Assembly (NCBI GenBank): GCA_964463985.1
Contig: CAYXEK010000005.1
Span: 23,351-87,350 of the forward strand
Source: JAXGPF01 sp964463985
GTDB lineage: Bacteria > Verrucomicrobiota > Kiritimatiellia > JAAZAB01
Direction: 5' to 3'
Length of the DNA stretch: 64,000 nucleotides
The notes beneath the pieces were generated by a model. The model had not been told where the DNA came from, did not search any database, and was given only the letters and a program-made list of their open reading frames with translations. Position 1 is the first letter of the stretch. Each line of letters begins with the position of its first letter. The position numbers and the translations under genes were made by a program. Shown here piece after piece: positions 57,059-64,000 of the stretch.

Positions 57059-57514
57059 TCACGCCTCGTTCCGGCTGCGCAACTCAATGGTCACCGGGCC
57101 ATCGTTGACGATGGTCACCGACATCTTGGCCTGAAATTGCCCCGTTACCACGCGCGCGCTGCCCAGAATCTTGCGCAATTCCGCAACGTAGCATTCATAC
57201 AGTTGCCGGGCGACGTCCGCCGGCGCGGCCAGTTCGAATCCGGGGCGGTTGCCGCGCCGGGTATCCGCGTGCAGGGTAAACTGGGAAATCACCAGCACGC
57301 TGCCGTCCACCTGCGCCAGGGCCAGGTTCATGCGGTCCTGCTCGTCGGAAAAAATGCGCAAGGCGGCGGTCTTGCCGGCGAGATAGGCGGCCTCGGCTTC
57401 CGTATCCCCCTGGCGCACCCCCAGCAGCACGACATAACCGCGCGCGATCCGCGCCAGTTCCTGGCCATCCACCGCTACGGCGCCGGCACTTACCCGCTGT
57501 ATCAATGCTTTCAT
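57059..57514 (-). CDS. dtd: D-aminoacyl-tRNA deacylase
   Basis: 151 residues. Hydrolyses D-aminoacyl-tRNA (and Gly-tRNA-Ala), protecting translation. MKALIQRVSAGAVAVDGQ, LVISQFTLHADTRRGNRPGFELAAP (SQxTL motif) and VNDGPVTI (NxGPxT cross-subunit motif) are diagnostic. Its start codon lies five bases from the left inverted repeat of the RAYT element, so any native promoter and Shine-Dalgarno have been separated from it; no such site is visible in the remaining bases. Confidence 0.95.
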   Translation of the reverse strand: MKALIQRVSAGAVAVDGQELARIARGYVVLLGVRQGDTEAEAAYLAGKTAALRIFSDEQDRMNLALAQVDGSVLVISQFTLHADTRRGNRPGFELAAPADVARQLYECYVAELRKILGSARVVTGQFQAKMSVTIVNDGPVTIELRSRNEA

Positions 57515-57518
57515 AGAA

Positions 57519-58647
57519 AAAGGGGTCAGTCAAGGATTCTTGTAATATCAATCAACTTGTCCCTTATGTATCTAAGTTTGGGACTGTTTTTCAAGCAACG
57601 TTTTTGCCAATGTATTAAATGGCTGCAATATGATCGGTCGCCCATATTCAATGCCGACCGGATCCAATCCAGCCCCAGCGCCGTCTCAGACCTGATCGCC
57701 TCAGCTAACAGTAATTTACGGTAATCCGTATTACGCAAACCCAACAACTCCGATTCCGTCATTCCGAACACCTTCAACCCAGCCGACAATATCCCACGCG
57801 CTCGCAACGCCCCGTGATCCTGCAACTGCGCACCATAATAACCATCCGCTCGCTTAGCCTGCTTCTCCGCCATATCCTCTCCGCTCATCTTTAACAATTG
57901 CTCGCCAAATATCTGGCTGCCAAAATACCATCCTCGACTGATACAGTTCTGTAAACTTAATCCCATTTCTTTCACCGCCGGCAAACCCGCCAGTTTCGGA
58001 CGCCCCTGGTCATACGCCGCGCATAAATGCCGCAAATATTCCCGGCGCCCAGACGGATTGTCAGTTAATCCATAAACTGACAATCCACGCTTCACGCACA
58101 ACCACTTCGGCCGCCGCGCCGGCACCGACAAATACTCCTTTAAACTGCTCCATTTATAACTCGCCAATCGGCCACCTGGCGGCACCAAATCCGCCCGAAT
58201 CGGATTCAGATGAATATATTCCAGCAAACATCGAAAATATCTGGGGGCCCCACCATCCACCAACAGCGACTTGTATCGCCCGCCAAACACATGCCCCCAC
58301 AGCTTATGCCGGGTGTTGTAGCGGCGGGTATATGTATTCTGCAACCAGCGCATCCCGCCCACCAGATTCGCCTCCGGCGTTTCCAGCGCCAGATGATAAT
58401 GGTTGGGCAATATCACATAGGCATGCACCACACATCCGGTCCGCTGGCACATCTCACCCAAGGTCTCCAAGAACAAATTGTAATCCGTGTCCTCGGAAAC
58501 AATCGGCTCACGCCGATCTCCGCGCGCCATAATGTGATAGAGCGCTCCGGCATATTCAATGCGTAATTGTCTCGCCATAACTGAAACAATCCCAAATCCA
58601 CCACGCGATGTCAATCATAATTGATATAATCCTTGACTGACCCCTTT
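57519..58647 (-). mobile_element. RAYT (REP-associated tyrosine transposase) element with 20-bp inverted ends
   Basis: The 20 bases at 57519-57538 (AAAGGGGTCAGTCAAGGATT) recur inverted at 58628-58647. Between them lies one transposase gene whose TGA stop (57526-57528) is within the left repeat. Beyond the right repeat is a 100-N gap. IS200/RAYT-type ends usually form hairpins; here the ends are inverted repeats. The left end abuts dtd. Confidence 0.8.
57526..58578 (-). CDS. REP-associated tyrosine transposase (Y1_Tnp, IS200-like HUH)
   Basis: 350 residues from ATG 58578 (MARQLRIEYAGALYHIMARG, the standard RAYT opening). The HUH metal site is in LPNHYHLALETP, the catalytic Tyr in MRWLQNTYTRRYNTRH, and KLWGHVFGGRYKSLLVD follows. 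The C-terminal 150 residues are an added helical domain found in longer RAYT members (ending GDRSYCSHLIHWQKR). The gene looks intact. RAYTs nick single-stranded DNA at REP or end hairpins and are often domesticated. Its codon use and base content are somewhat more A+T-rich than neighbours. Confidence 0.92.
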   Translation of the reverse strand: MARQLRIEYAGALYHIMARGDRREPIVSEDTDYNLFLETLGEMCQRTGCVVHAYVILPNHYHLALETPEANLVGGMRWLQNTYTRRYNTRHKLWGHVFGGRYKSLLVDGGAPRYFRCLLEYIHLNPIRADLVPPGGRLASYKWSSLKEYLSVPARRPKWLCVKRGLSVYGLTDNPSGRREYLRHLCAAYDQGRPKLAGLPAVKEMGLSLQNCISRGWYFGSQIFGEQLLKMSGEDMAEKQAKRADGYYGAQLQDHGALRARGILSAGLKVFGMTESELLGLRNTDYRKLLLAEAIRSETALGLDWIRSALNMGDRSYCSHLIHWQKRCLKNSPKLRYIRDKLIDITRILD

Positions 58648-58653
58648 CCTGCT

Positions 58654-58753
58654 NNNNNNNNNNNNNNNNNNNNNNNNNNNNNNNNNNNNNNNNNNNNNNN
58701 NNNNNNNNNNNNNNNNNNNNNNNNNNNNNNNNNNNNNNNNNNNNNNNNNNNNN
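58654..58753. other. 100-N scaffold gap
   Basis: Exactly 100 N at the right end of the RAYT element. The 17 bases CTGACCCCTTTCCTGCT occur on both sides (58637-58653 and 58754-58770), suggesting contig overlap rather than missing sequence. Confidence 0.99.
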
Positions 58754-58890
58754 CTGACCCCTTTCCTGCTTTCCCTCTTTGACATATTTGCCTTGCCATG
58801 CTGCTTTCAATTGATTATAAGTAATTTTTGTTTTTTGCCGTAATGGGCAAGCAGGCAGGCAGCGCGCTCCAGTGACAGGGATGTATCAAA

Positions 58891-59955
58891 ATGGCTGAAA
58901 AAATCAAGATAGGAATTGTCGGCTCCAAGTTCGCCGCCGACTTCCATGCCGACAGTTACAGCCGCAATCCCCGCGTCCAACTCGCGGCGGTGGCGGCGAT
59001 TGACAATCTGGAGCCATTTTCGCAAAAATGGCGCATTCCAAAGACTTACAGCAATTACCAGGAGATGCTGGCCAAAGAAGAACTGGACCTGGTGTCGGTG
59101 TGCGCTCCCAATTTTCTGCACCATGACATTGTCATCGCCGCCGCCCGGGCCAAACGCCATGTCTTCTGCGAGAAACCGCTGGCCACCAGCGCGGAGGACG
59201 CCCGCGCCATGCGCGATGCCTGCCGGCAGGCCGGCGTGAAACTTTTTTACGGCGAAGACTGGTGTTTCGCCCCGGCGCTCCGGCGCGCGCTTGACCTGGT
59301 GCAGGAAGGCGCCCTCGGCAAGCTGCTTTACGTCAAGGCCAAGGAATGCCACAACGGCACCCACAGCCCGTTCGCCCGCGACAAGAAAACCTGCGGCGGC
59401 GGCTGCCTGATCCACCTGGCCATCCACCCCATCGGCTGGATTCTGCACCTGCTGGGCAACGGCGGGCGCAACAAGGTGGTGGAAGTTTTCGCCCGCTGCA
59501 ACGGCGGCATGGACGACAATTACATCCACCGGCAGAATGGCGGCGAGGACTTTGCCGTGGGGATCATGAAGTTCGCCAATGGCGAACACGCTCTGATCGA
59601 GGGCAATTACATCACCGTCGGCGGCATGGACGACAAGGTGGAAATCTACGGCACGGAAGGCAATCTCAAGGCCGACTTGACCTTCGGCTCGTGCCTGAAC
59701 GTCTACAGCCGCCCGGGCTACCAATACGCCATGGAAAAAGCCGACAACACCCTGGGCTGGACCAAGCCGGCGGTGGACGAATTTTTCAACCTGGGCTATG
59801 TTGACGAACTGGCCTACGCCGTGGACTGCGTCATCAACGACCAGCCGCCCATGTACGGATGCAGCGCGGACCTGGGCGTGGCCTGCATTGAAATCATCGG
59901 CGCCATGTACGAGTCCAACGCCCGCGGCGCCGTCGTGCGCGGGCAGTGGGGATAA
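58891..59955 (+). CDS. Gfo/Idh/MocA-family NAD(P)-dependent oxidoreductase
   Basis: 354 residues. The N-terminal Rossmann domain starts KIKIGIVGSKFAADFHADSY (a variant of GxGxxG) and contains the family's CEKPLATSAEDARAM, where the Lys is catalytic. The C-terminal alpha/beta domain has GGGCLIHLAIHPIGWILHLLG (usual GGGxxxDxGxHxxD, with the first Asp replaced by His) and EIYGTEGNLKADL. Family members oxidise sugars, inositols or sugar acids. CAGGG lies 11 bases before ATG 58891. First gene of a same-strand group with an SDR and a 2-hydroxyacid dehydrogenase. Confidence 0.88.
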   Translation: MAEKIKIGIVGSKFAADFHADSYSRNPRVQLAAVAAIDNLEPFSQKWRIPKTYSNYQEMLAKEELDLVSVCAPNFLHHDIVIAAARAKRHVFCEKPLATSAEDARAMRDACRQAGVKLFYGEDWCFAPALRRALDLVQEGALGKLLYVKAKECHNGTHSPFARDKKTCGGGCLIHLAIHPIGWILHLLGNGGRNKVVEVFARCNGGMDDNYIHRQNGGEDFAVGIMKFANGEHALIEGNYITVGGMDDKVEIYGTEGNLKADLTFGSCLNVYSRPGYQYAMEKADNTLGWTKPAVDEFFNLGYVDELAYAVDCVINDQPPMYGCSADLGVACIEIIGAMYESNARGAVVRGQWG

Positions 59956-59982
59956 TTTTTAACAACCATAAGGAACAACGCC

Positions 59983-60831
59983 ATGCAAAAACAGACTGAA
60001 TCAAACCTCGCGCAACTCTTTTCCCTGGAAGGCAAAGTCGCCGCCGTCACCGGCGCCGGCGGCGTCCTGTTCGGTGCCGTGGCCCGCGGCCTGGCCGGTC
60101 TGGGTGTGAAAGTCGCGGCGCTGGATCTGCGCCTGGCCGAAGCGCAGCAGACCGCCGATGACATTGCCGCCAGGGGCGGCGAAGCTTTCGGACATGCGAC
60201 CGATGTGCTTAAACCCGAAAGCGTCGCCGCCGCCCGCGATGCCGTCCTGGCGAAATACGGCCGGGTGGATATCCTGATCAACGGCGCCGGCGGCAACCAC
60301 CCCAAGTCCATCACCAAGAAAGAAGAAAACATTTATTTCAGCGACCTGACGGTCGAGGGCATCAAGTTCACTTTCGATCTCAATATCATGGGGACAATCA
60401 TCCCCTCCATGATCTTCGGCAAGACCATGATCAAGCAGGGCGAAGGCGTAATTATCAATACCTCCTCCATGAGCGCCGATACTCCGCTGTCGCGCACGCC
60501 CGCCTACTCCGCCGCCAAGGCCGGCATCAGCAACTTTACCAAGTGGCTGGCGGCCGATATGGCCATGAACCATTCCCCGAAAATCCGCATCAACGAAATC
60601 CGCCCCGGCTTCTTCCCGACCTTGCAGAATGCCGACCTGATCAACAAGACCCCGGGCGTGCTGACCGATTCCCGCGGCAAGGATATCCTGGGCGGCACGC
60701 CCATGAAACGCTACGGCAAGCCGGAAGAACTGCTGGGCGGCATTGTTTACCTGTGTTCGCCCTCCGCCGTGTTCACCACCGGCGCCAGCCTGGCGATTGA
60801 CGGCGGGTTTGGCTCCTTCTGCGGCGTCTGA
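59983..60831 (+). CDS. SDR-family oxidoreductase, D-mannonate (fructuronate reductase)-like
   Basis: 282 residues. The NAD-binding TGAGGVLFGAVARGLAGLG is near residue 20, INGAGGNHPKS near 100, the catalytic Ser in INTSSMSADTPLSR and the Tyr/Lys in AYSAAKAG near 170. The INGAGGNHP and LLGGIVYLCSPSAVFTTGASLAIDGGF segments resemble SDR-type D-mannonate oxidoreductases of the hexuronate pathway (Bacillus YjmF/UxuB type), a match from memory. It starts 27 bases after the Gfo/Idh gene, with AAGG upstream. A sugar-acid reduction is likely; the exact substrate is not proven. Confidence 0.82.
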   Translation: MQKQTESNLAQLFSLEGKVAAVTGAGGVLFGAVARGLAGLGVKVAALDLRLAEAQQTADDIAARGGEAFGHATDVLKPESVAAARDAVLAKYGRVDILINGAGGNHPKSITKKEENIYFSDLTVEGIKFTFDLNIMGTIIPSMIFGKTMIKQGEGVIINTSSMSADTPLSRTPAYSAAKAGISNFTKWLAADMAMNHSPKIRINEIRPGFFPTLQNADLINKTPGVLTDSRGKDILGGTPMKRYGKPEELLGGIVYLCSPSAVFTTGASLAIDGGFGSFCGV

Positions 60832-60837
60832 AGAAAA

Positions 60838-60909
60838 TAATGAATGATGGCTTCCGGCTTCCGTATTTCATCATTCATAATTCATTCTTCATTCTTCATC
60901 TTTTTTTTA
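60838..60909. repeat. low-complexity ATTCAT-rich intergenic stretch
   Basis: Between the SDR and 2-hydroxyacid dehydrogenase genes, copies of TTCATCATTCATAATTCATT and TTCATTCTTCATC end in a T-run. It is strikingly A+T-rich next to the 60% G+C genes. An imperfect inverted repeat (AATGAATGATG with CATCATTCAT) can fold, and with the T-run this might act as a terminator. Confidence 0.55.
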
Positions 60910-60919
60910 GGCAGCCCCC

Positions 60920-61897
60920 ATGTCATTCGAAGTCTTAATTGCCGATGATCGTTACCCGGAATACAAGGAAGAAACCGCGGTGCTCCAGCCGCTGGGCGCC
61001 CGCCTGACATTCGTCAAGTCCGCTGACCCGGCGGCCCTGCTCCACGCCGGCCGCAATGCTGACGCCATCATCGTCAACCTGGCGCCGCTGCCGGCCATCG
61101 TCATCAACGGCCTGGCCCGTTGCCGCGTGATCTCCCGCTACGGCGTGGGCTACGATAACGTTGACATTGCCGCGGCCACGGCCCGCGGCATCTGGGTGGC
61201 CAACGTCCCCGACTACTGCGGCGAGGATGTCTCCGACCAGGCCTTCGCGCTCTGGATGAGCTGCGTGCGCAATGTCGCCCGGCGCGACCGCGATGTGCGC
61301 GCCGGCGTCTGGGACATCACCAGGGGCGCCCCGCAATGGCGCGTCAAGGGCAAGACTTTTGTTTTCTGCGGATTCGGACAGATCGCCCGCATCCTGCGCC
61401 GCAAAATCGCCGGGTTCGACCTGGGCCGCATCCTGGTGTTTGATCCGTTTCTCGATGAAGCCGCCATCCAGGCCGCCGGGGCGGAAAAAGTGAACTGGGA
61501 AACCGCGCTCAAGGAAGGCGATTATTTCTCCATCCACATGCCGCTGAACGACCAGACCCGGGGCATGTTCAATGCCGCGGCTTTCCGCATGATGAAAAAC
61601 ACCGCCATCCTGGTCAATACTTCCCGCGGGCCGATCGTGGATGAAGCCGCCTTGTACGAGGCGCTCTCCCAAGGCTTGATCCATGCCGCCGGCCTGGATG
61701 TGTTCGCCCAGGAACCCATCAACCACGACAATCCCCTCCTGAAACTGGATAACGTCACCTTCTCCGGGCATACCGGCTGGTACACCGAGGAATCCCAGAC
61801 CGAACTCAAGCGCAAAGCCGCTGAAAACGTCCGGGACGCATTGACCAGCAACCGCCCAAAATACGCCGTCAACAAACCTGACGTCGTCCGGCGCTGA
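60920..61897 (+). CDS. D-isomer-specific 2-hydroxyacid dehydrogenase (CtBP-like)
   Basis: 325 residues. ISRYGVGYDNVDIAAATARGIWVANVPDYCGEDVSDQAFAL marks the C-terminal-binding-protein-like group. The NAD fold has CGFGQIARILRRKIAGF (GxGxxA); the catalytic Arg is in VNTSRGPIVDEAAL, the Glu in DVFAQEPINHDNPLL and the His in FSGHTGWYTEES. It reduces or oxidises a 2-keto/2-hydroxy acid, in context possibly of sugar-acid origin. The genome also encodes a true SerA (6784-8364), so this is not needed for serine synthesis. A REP-like palindrome follows the gene. Confidence 0.88.
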   Translation: MSFEVLIADDRYPEYKEETAVLQPLGARLTFVKSADPAALLHAGRNADAIIVNLAPLPAIVINGLARCRVISRYGVGYDNVDIAAATARGIWVANVPDYCGEDVSDQAFALWMSCVRNVARRDRDVRAGVWDITRGAPQWRVKGKTFVFCGFGQIARILRRKIAGFDLGRILVFDPFLDEAAIQAAGAEKVNWETALKEGDYFSIHMPLNDQTRGMFNAAAFRMMKNTAILVNTSRGPIVDEAALYEALSQGLIHAAGLDVFAQEPINHDNPLLKLDNVTFSGHTGWYTEESQTELKRKAAENVRDALTSNRPKYAVNKPDVVRR

Positions 61898-61910
61898 TGC
61901 TTCCCGCGTT

Positions 61911-61946
61911 GGCCAGTTTGTAGTGCGTCACTGTGTGACGCATCCG
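61911..61946. repeat. REP-like palindromic repeat, third copy
   Basis: TGTAGTGCGTCACTGTGTGACGCATCCG here matches the two copies at 53460-53541 except for a three-base deletion. The core GCGTCAC-TGT-GTGACGC (61925-61941) is a perfect seven-pair stem, extendable by one T-A pair. Confidence 0.85.
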
Positions 61947-62008
61947 CCCACCCTCTGCATTCTCCGAATCCTTCCGGTTTGGACTTCACATCCTGCATAC
62001 AATTTTGC

Positions 62009-62037
62009 TTGACTGCTTCCGGTTTTCCTTGATGATT
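62009..62037 (+). promoter_or_regulatory. possible promoter for the small outer membrane protein gene
   Basis: TTGACT (62009-62014) is followed after 17 bases by ATGATT (62032-62037); a 16-base spacing would give GATGAT. The leader to ATG 62102 would be about 60 bases. Confidence 0.35.
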
Positions 62038-62101
62038 AACTCCGAGTCTGAGAATCTGTCAATTCAACTCCGCACACCATTAATTGAAGGGAGCAACCAG
62101 C

Positions 62102-62695
62102 ATGCAACTTGTTAAAATTCCCAGTCTCGTGCTGATATGCGCGCTTGCGGGAGGCGTTCTCGCCGCGCCGGAACCCAAAACCCTGCTGGACTCCGCCCAG
62201 GGCGACTGGTGCTTTTACCTGCAACCTGAATTCATAGCCACCCGCCTGGGCGGAGAAAGCGCCCAAATGGCCGGGCTGCGGTTCGGCCCATCCCTGGGGC
62301 GCACCCTGTATCTTGGATGGGACACTTACGCCCTGATCAGCGATGTTGACCAGGACAACGGGACGGCTTCCGAAGTCAAGGCTTTCGACTTCTGGCACAC
62401 CGGGTTAAGCGCCGAATATGTTTTATTTCCCGGACAGGTAGTCCATGGCAGCCTGAAACTCCTGGTCGGCGGCGGCCATCTCTCCGTTAAATCACAGGAA
62501 GCAGGTTCCGATTCCGCCACCGTCTTTGTCGCTGTCCCGCAGGCCAGCATCATGGTCAGCCTGACCAAATCCATCGAACTGGGCTTCGGCGCGAGTTACC
62601 GTTTCGTTAACGGCTCGAACCTGGACAACTGGGAAAGCTCCGACTTGAGCGATTTCGCCGGCAGCGTTTTCCTGCGCTGGACGGAAACGCTGTAA
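62102..62695 (+). CDS. small predicted outer membrane protein
   Basis: 197 residues from ATG 62102, with GAAGGGA ten bases upstream. Signal peptide LVKIPSLVLICALAGGVLAA with a probable cut after AA, then about 175 residues of alternating beta-strand character: WCFYLQPEFIATRLGG, GLRFGPSLGRTLYLGWDTYA, LKLLVGGGHLSVK, MVSLTKSIELGFGASYRFV and a C-terminal SVFLRWTETL. The pattern fits an eight-stranded barrel. I do not recognise a named family. Possibly linked with the sugar-acid genes upstream, but its own promoter makes that uncertain. Confidence 0.6.
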   Translation: MQLVKIPSLVLICALAGGVLAAPEPKTLLDSAQGDWCFYLQPEFIATRLGGESAQMAGLRFGPSLGRTLYLGWDTYALISDVDQDNGTASEVKAFDFWHTGLSAEYVLFPGQVVHGSLKLLVGGGHLSVKSQEAGSDSATVFVAVPQASIMVSLTKSIELGFGASYRFVNGSNLDNWESSDLSDFAGSVFLRWTETL

Positions 62696-62775
62696 GCTGC
62701 CAATGGCGGAATTCCGATGATTTGCAGTCAAAACGAGCATTTTGAAATTTGTTCAGGTGATAATATCTCCGATTT

Positions 62776-63747
62776 ATGATGTCTGCCGGCAAAATTTTGC
62801 TTGGGGTTGACATTGGCGGCACGAAAATTGCCGTCTGCGCCGGCGATGCCGCCGGCAATATCCGCGCCGCGCAACGTTTCCCTGTCGCCGATGTCGCGGA
62901 CAGTTATCCGGTGGGCTTATCAAAAATCGTCGAGCTGGCCCGGGCCGTTGTAGGCCAGGCCGGCCTGGCCATGGCGGATGTCGCCTCGGTCGGCATTGCC
63001 GCCCCCGCCCCCATGGACAACCGGCGCGGACTGCTGCTGGCGCCGACCAATCTCAAAGGCTGGGGCACGGCGCCGATTGTCGCCGACCTGGCCGGCCGCC
63101 TGGGCAAACCCGTGCGAATGTATAACGATGCCAATGCCTGCGCGCTTGCCGAATTCCGGTTTGGCTGCGGCCGCCATGTCAAAAACCTGGTATATTTGAC
63201 CAACAGCACCGGCATGGGCGGCGGTCTCATCATCAACGGGCAATTGCTGGAAGGGCCGGACGACACGGCCGGTGAAGTCGGGCATTTCGTGCTGGACCCC
63301 GCCGGCCCCCCCTGCCCCTGCGGCTTGAACGGCTGTTTTGAGGCTTACTGCGGCGGACGGAACATGGCGCGGCGCATTCAGGAGCGGATCCGCGCGGACG
63401 GCATCCAGACCCGCATCCTGGACCATGCCGGCGGGCAAATTGACCGGATCGCCATGCCGGCCCTTCTGGCGGCCTTGCGCGAAAACGACCCTTTTGCGCA
63501 GGAAGTTTGGGATGAATACGTGCTCCGCATGGCGCAAGGCATCGGCATCCTGATCATGACGCTCAATCCCGAACTCGTGGTGCTGGGCACCATCGCCATC
63601 CATGCAGGCGACCTGCTGATGGCGCCCCTGGCGAAACTCCTGCCGCGGTTTGCCTGGCCGGCGCCATTGAAAACCTGCCGGATTGCCGTCAGTTCCCTGG
63701 GTACGGCCATGGGCGACTATGCCGCCCTCGCCGCCGCCATGGGTTGA
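62776..63747 (+). CDS. ROK-family sugar kinase (glucokinase-like)
   Basis: 323 residues. ATP-binding GVDIGGTKIAVCAGD near residue 8; the substrate-binding region has NDANACALAEFRFGCG and TGMGGGLIINGQLLEG; the zinc-binding signature GHFVLD...CPCGLNGCFEAYCGG (GH-x9-C-x-C-x4-C) is complete, so it is a catalytic member rather than a repressor; there is no N-terminal HTH. Glucokinase is the most likely activity, with other hexoses or N-acetyl sugars possible. Two ATG codons lie in frame at 62776 and 62779. Confidence 0.88.
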   Translation: MMSAGKILLGVDIGGTKIAVCAGDAAGNIRAAQRFPVADVADSYPVGLSKIVELARAVVGQAGLAMADVASVGIAAPAPMDNRRGLLLAPTNLKGWGTAPIVADLAGRLGKPVRMYNDANACALAEFRFGCGRHVKNLVYLTNSTGMGGGLIINGQLLEGPDDTAGEVGHFVLDPAGPPCPCGLNGCFEAYCGGRNMARRIQERIRADGIQTRILDHAGGQIDRIAMPALLAALRENDPFAQEVWDEYVLRMAQGIGILIMTLNPELVVLGTIAIHAGDLLMAPLAKLLPRFAWPAPLKTCRIAVSSLGTAMGDYAALAAAMG

Positions 63748-63789
63748 ATGCCGCCCTGCGCATCTGCCGCGCAAAAAAAATGAAAAGGC

Positions 63790-63817
63790 TTGACTCTCCC
63801 TTGCCGGATGCTATCCT
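63790..63817 (+). promoter_or_regulatory. promoter for tRNA-Asn
   Basis: TTGACT (63790-63795), a 16-base spacer, then TATCCT (63812-63817). The leader to the mature tRNA would be about 100 bases. Confidence 0.5.
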
Positions 63818-63923
63818 TTTCACCGCTTTGTATCGCTGCCAAGGACGGTTTTGAACGTAATCTGGCATCCGCCGGACTGTTCGCGGCCGGACCGGTTGGC
63901 ATCCGATGCTCGGGAATGGTGAT

Positions 63924-63998
63924 TCCTCGGTAGCTCAATGGTAGAGTGGGTGGCTGTTAACCACTAGGTTGCAGGTTCGAGTCCTGCCCGAGGAGCCA
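63924..63998 (+). tRNA. tRNA-Asn (anticodon GTT)
   Basis: 75 bases with encoded CCA. Acceptor TCCTCGG pairs with CCGAGGA, the D-arm reads TAGCTCAATGGTAGAGT, the anticodon loop CTGTTAA holds GTT, and the T-arm has GGTTCGAGTCC. Complete within two bases of the window end. Confidence 0.97.
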
Positions 63999-64000
63999 TT

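Overview
The window (about 60% G+C, gene dense) looks like a chromosomal contig of an uncultured bacterium. Inferred, not proven: the PVC group (Lentisphaerota/Kiritimatiellota-like). Reasons are the fused rif-str-S10-spc-alpha gene block without L30 or infA, the GspF/PilC gene directly behind rplQ, a RAYT-type transposase, low-complexity A+T-rich intergenic repeats, and outer-membrane-protein-like genes implying a Gram-negative envelope. Two 100-N scaffold gaps (8986-9085, 58654-58753) show the source is a draft assembly; both are flanked by identical sequence and are probably unnecessary.

Layout. 1-2176: end of panB, panC (pantothenate), then rdgB and a tRNA-Leu on the minus strand. 2274-13853: a mixed housekeeping region with a small membrane protein, recD2, a predicted outer membrane protein, serA, a nitroreductase, a gapped 14-bp tandem repeat, an AAC(3)-fold acetyltransferase, a small membrane protein, a secreted protein with two DUF4214-like repeats behind a structured leader, an amidohydrolase and purF. 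13980-15988: a 3-methyladenine glycosylase and a gspF/pilC gene. 15998-47042 (all minus): one continuous translation/transcription block in the order tRNA-Thr, tuf, rpmG, tRNA-Trp, secE, nusG, rplK, rplA, rplJ, rplL, rpoB, rpoC, rpsL, rpsG, fusA, the S10 cluster (rpsJ to rpsQ), the spc cluster (rplN to rplO, secY, adk, map, rpmJ) and the alpha cluster (rpsM, rpsK, rpsD, rpoA, rplQ). A strong promoter with an A/T-rich UP-like tract precedes tRNA-Thr, and a 297-base leader with hairpins separates rplL from rpoB.

47301-64000: accessory and metabolic genes. These are a dihydrouridine synthase, a small membrane protein, a mutarotase-fold protein, peptide deformylase, a cation/H+ antiporter fused to a PTS EIIA domain, a Cys-rich YkgJ-like protein, a small HTH/coiled-coil protein with its own terminator, a PreA-like flavin/Fe-S oxidoreductase next to a GNAT acetyltransferase, dtd, a RAYT element with inverted terminal repeats, and a group of sugar/sugar-acid type genes (Gfo/Idh/MocA oxidoreductase, mannonate-reductase-like SDR, 2-hydroxyacid dehydrogenase). 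A small predicted outer membrane protein, a ROK kinase and tRNA-Asn close the window.

Most of the window is ordinary core genome. The points most worth a second look are the assembly-gap artefacts, the RAYT element abutting dtd, three copies of a REP-like palindrome, A+T repeats that supply the start codon of recD2 and the stop codon of nusG, the structured leader at 10838-10884, and a PreA-like enzyme lacking the family's catalytic Cys. I see no clear defence system, CRISPR array or biosynthetic cluster.
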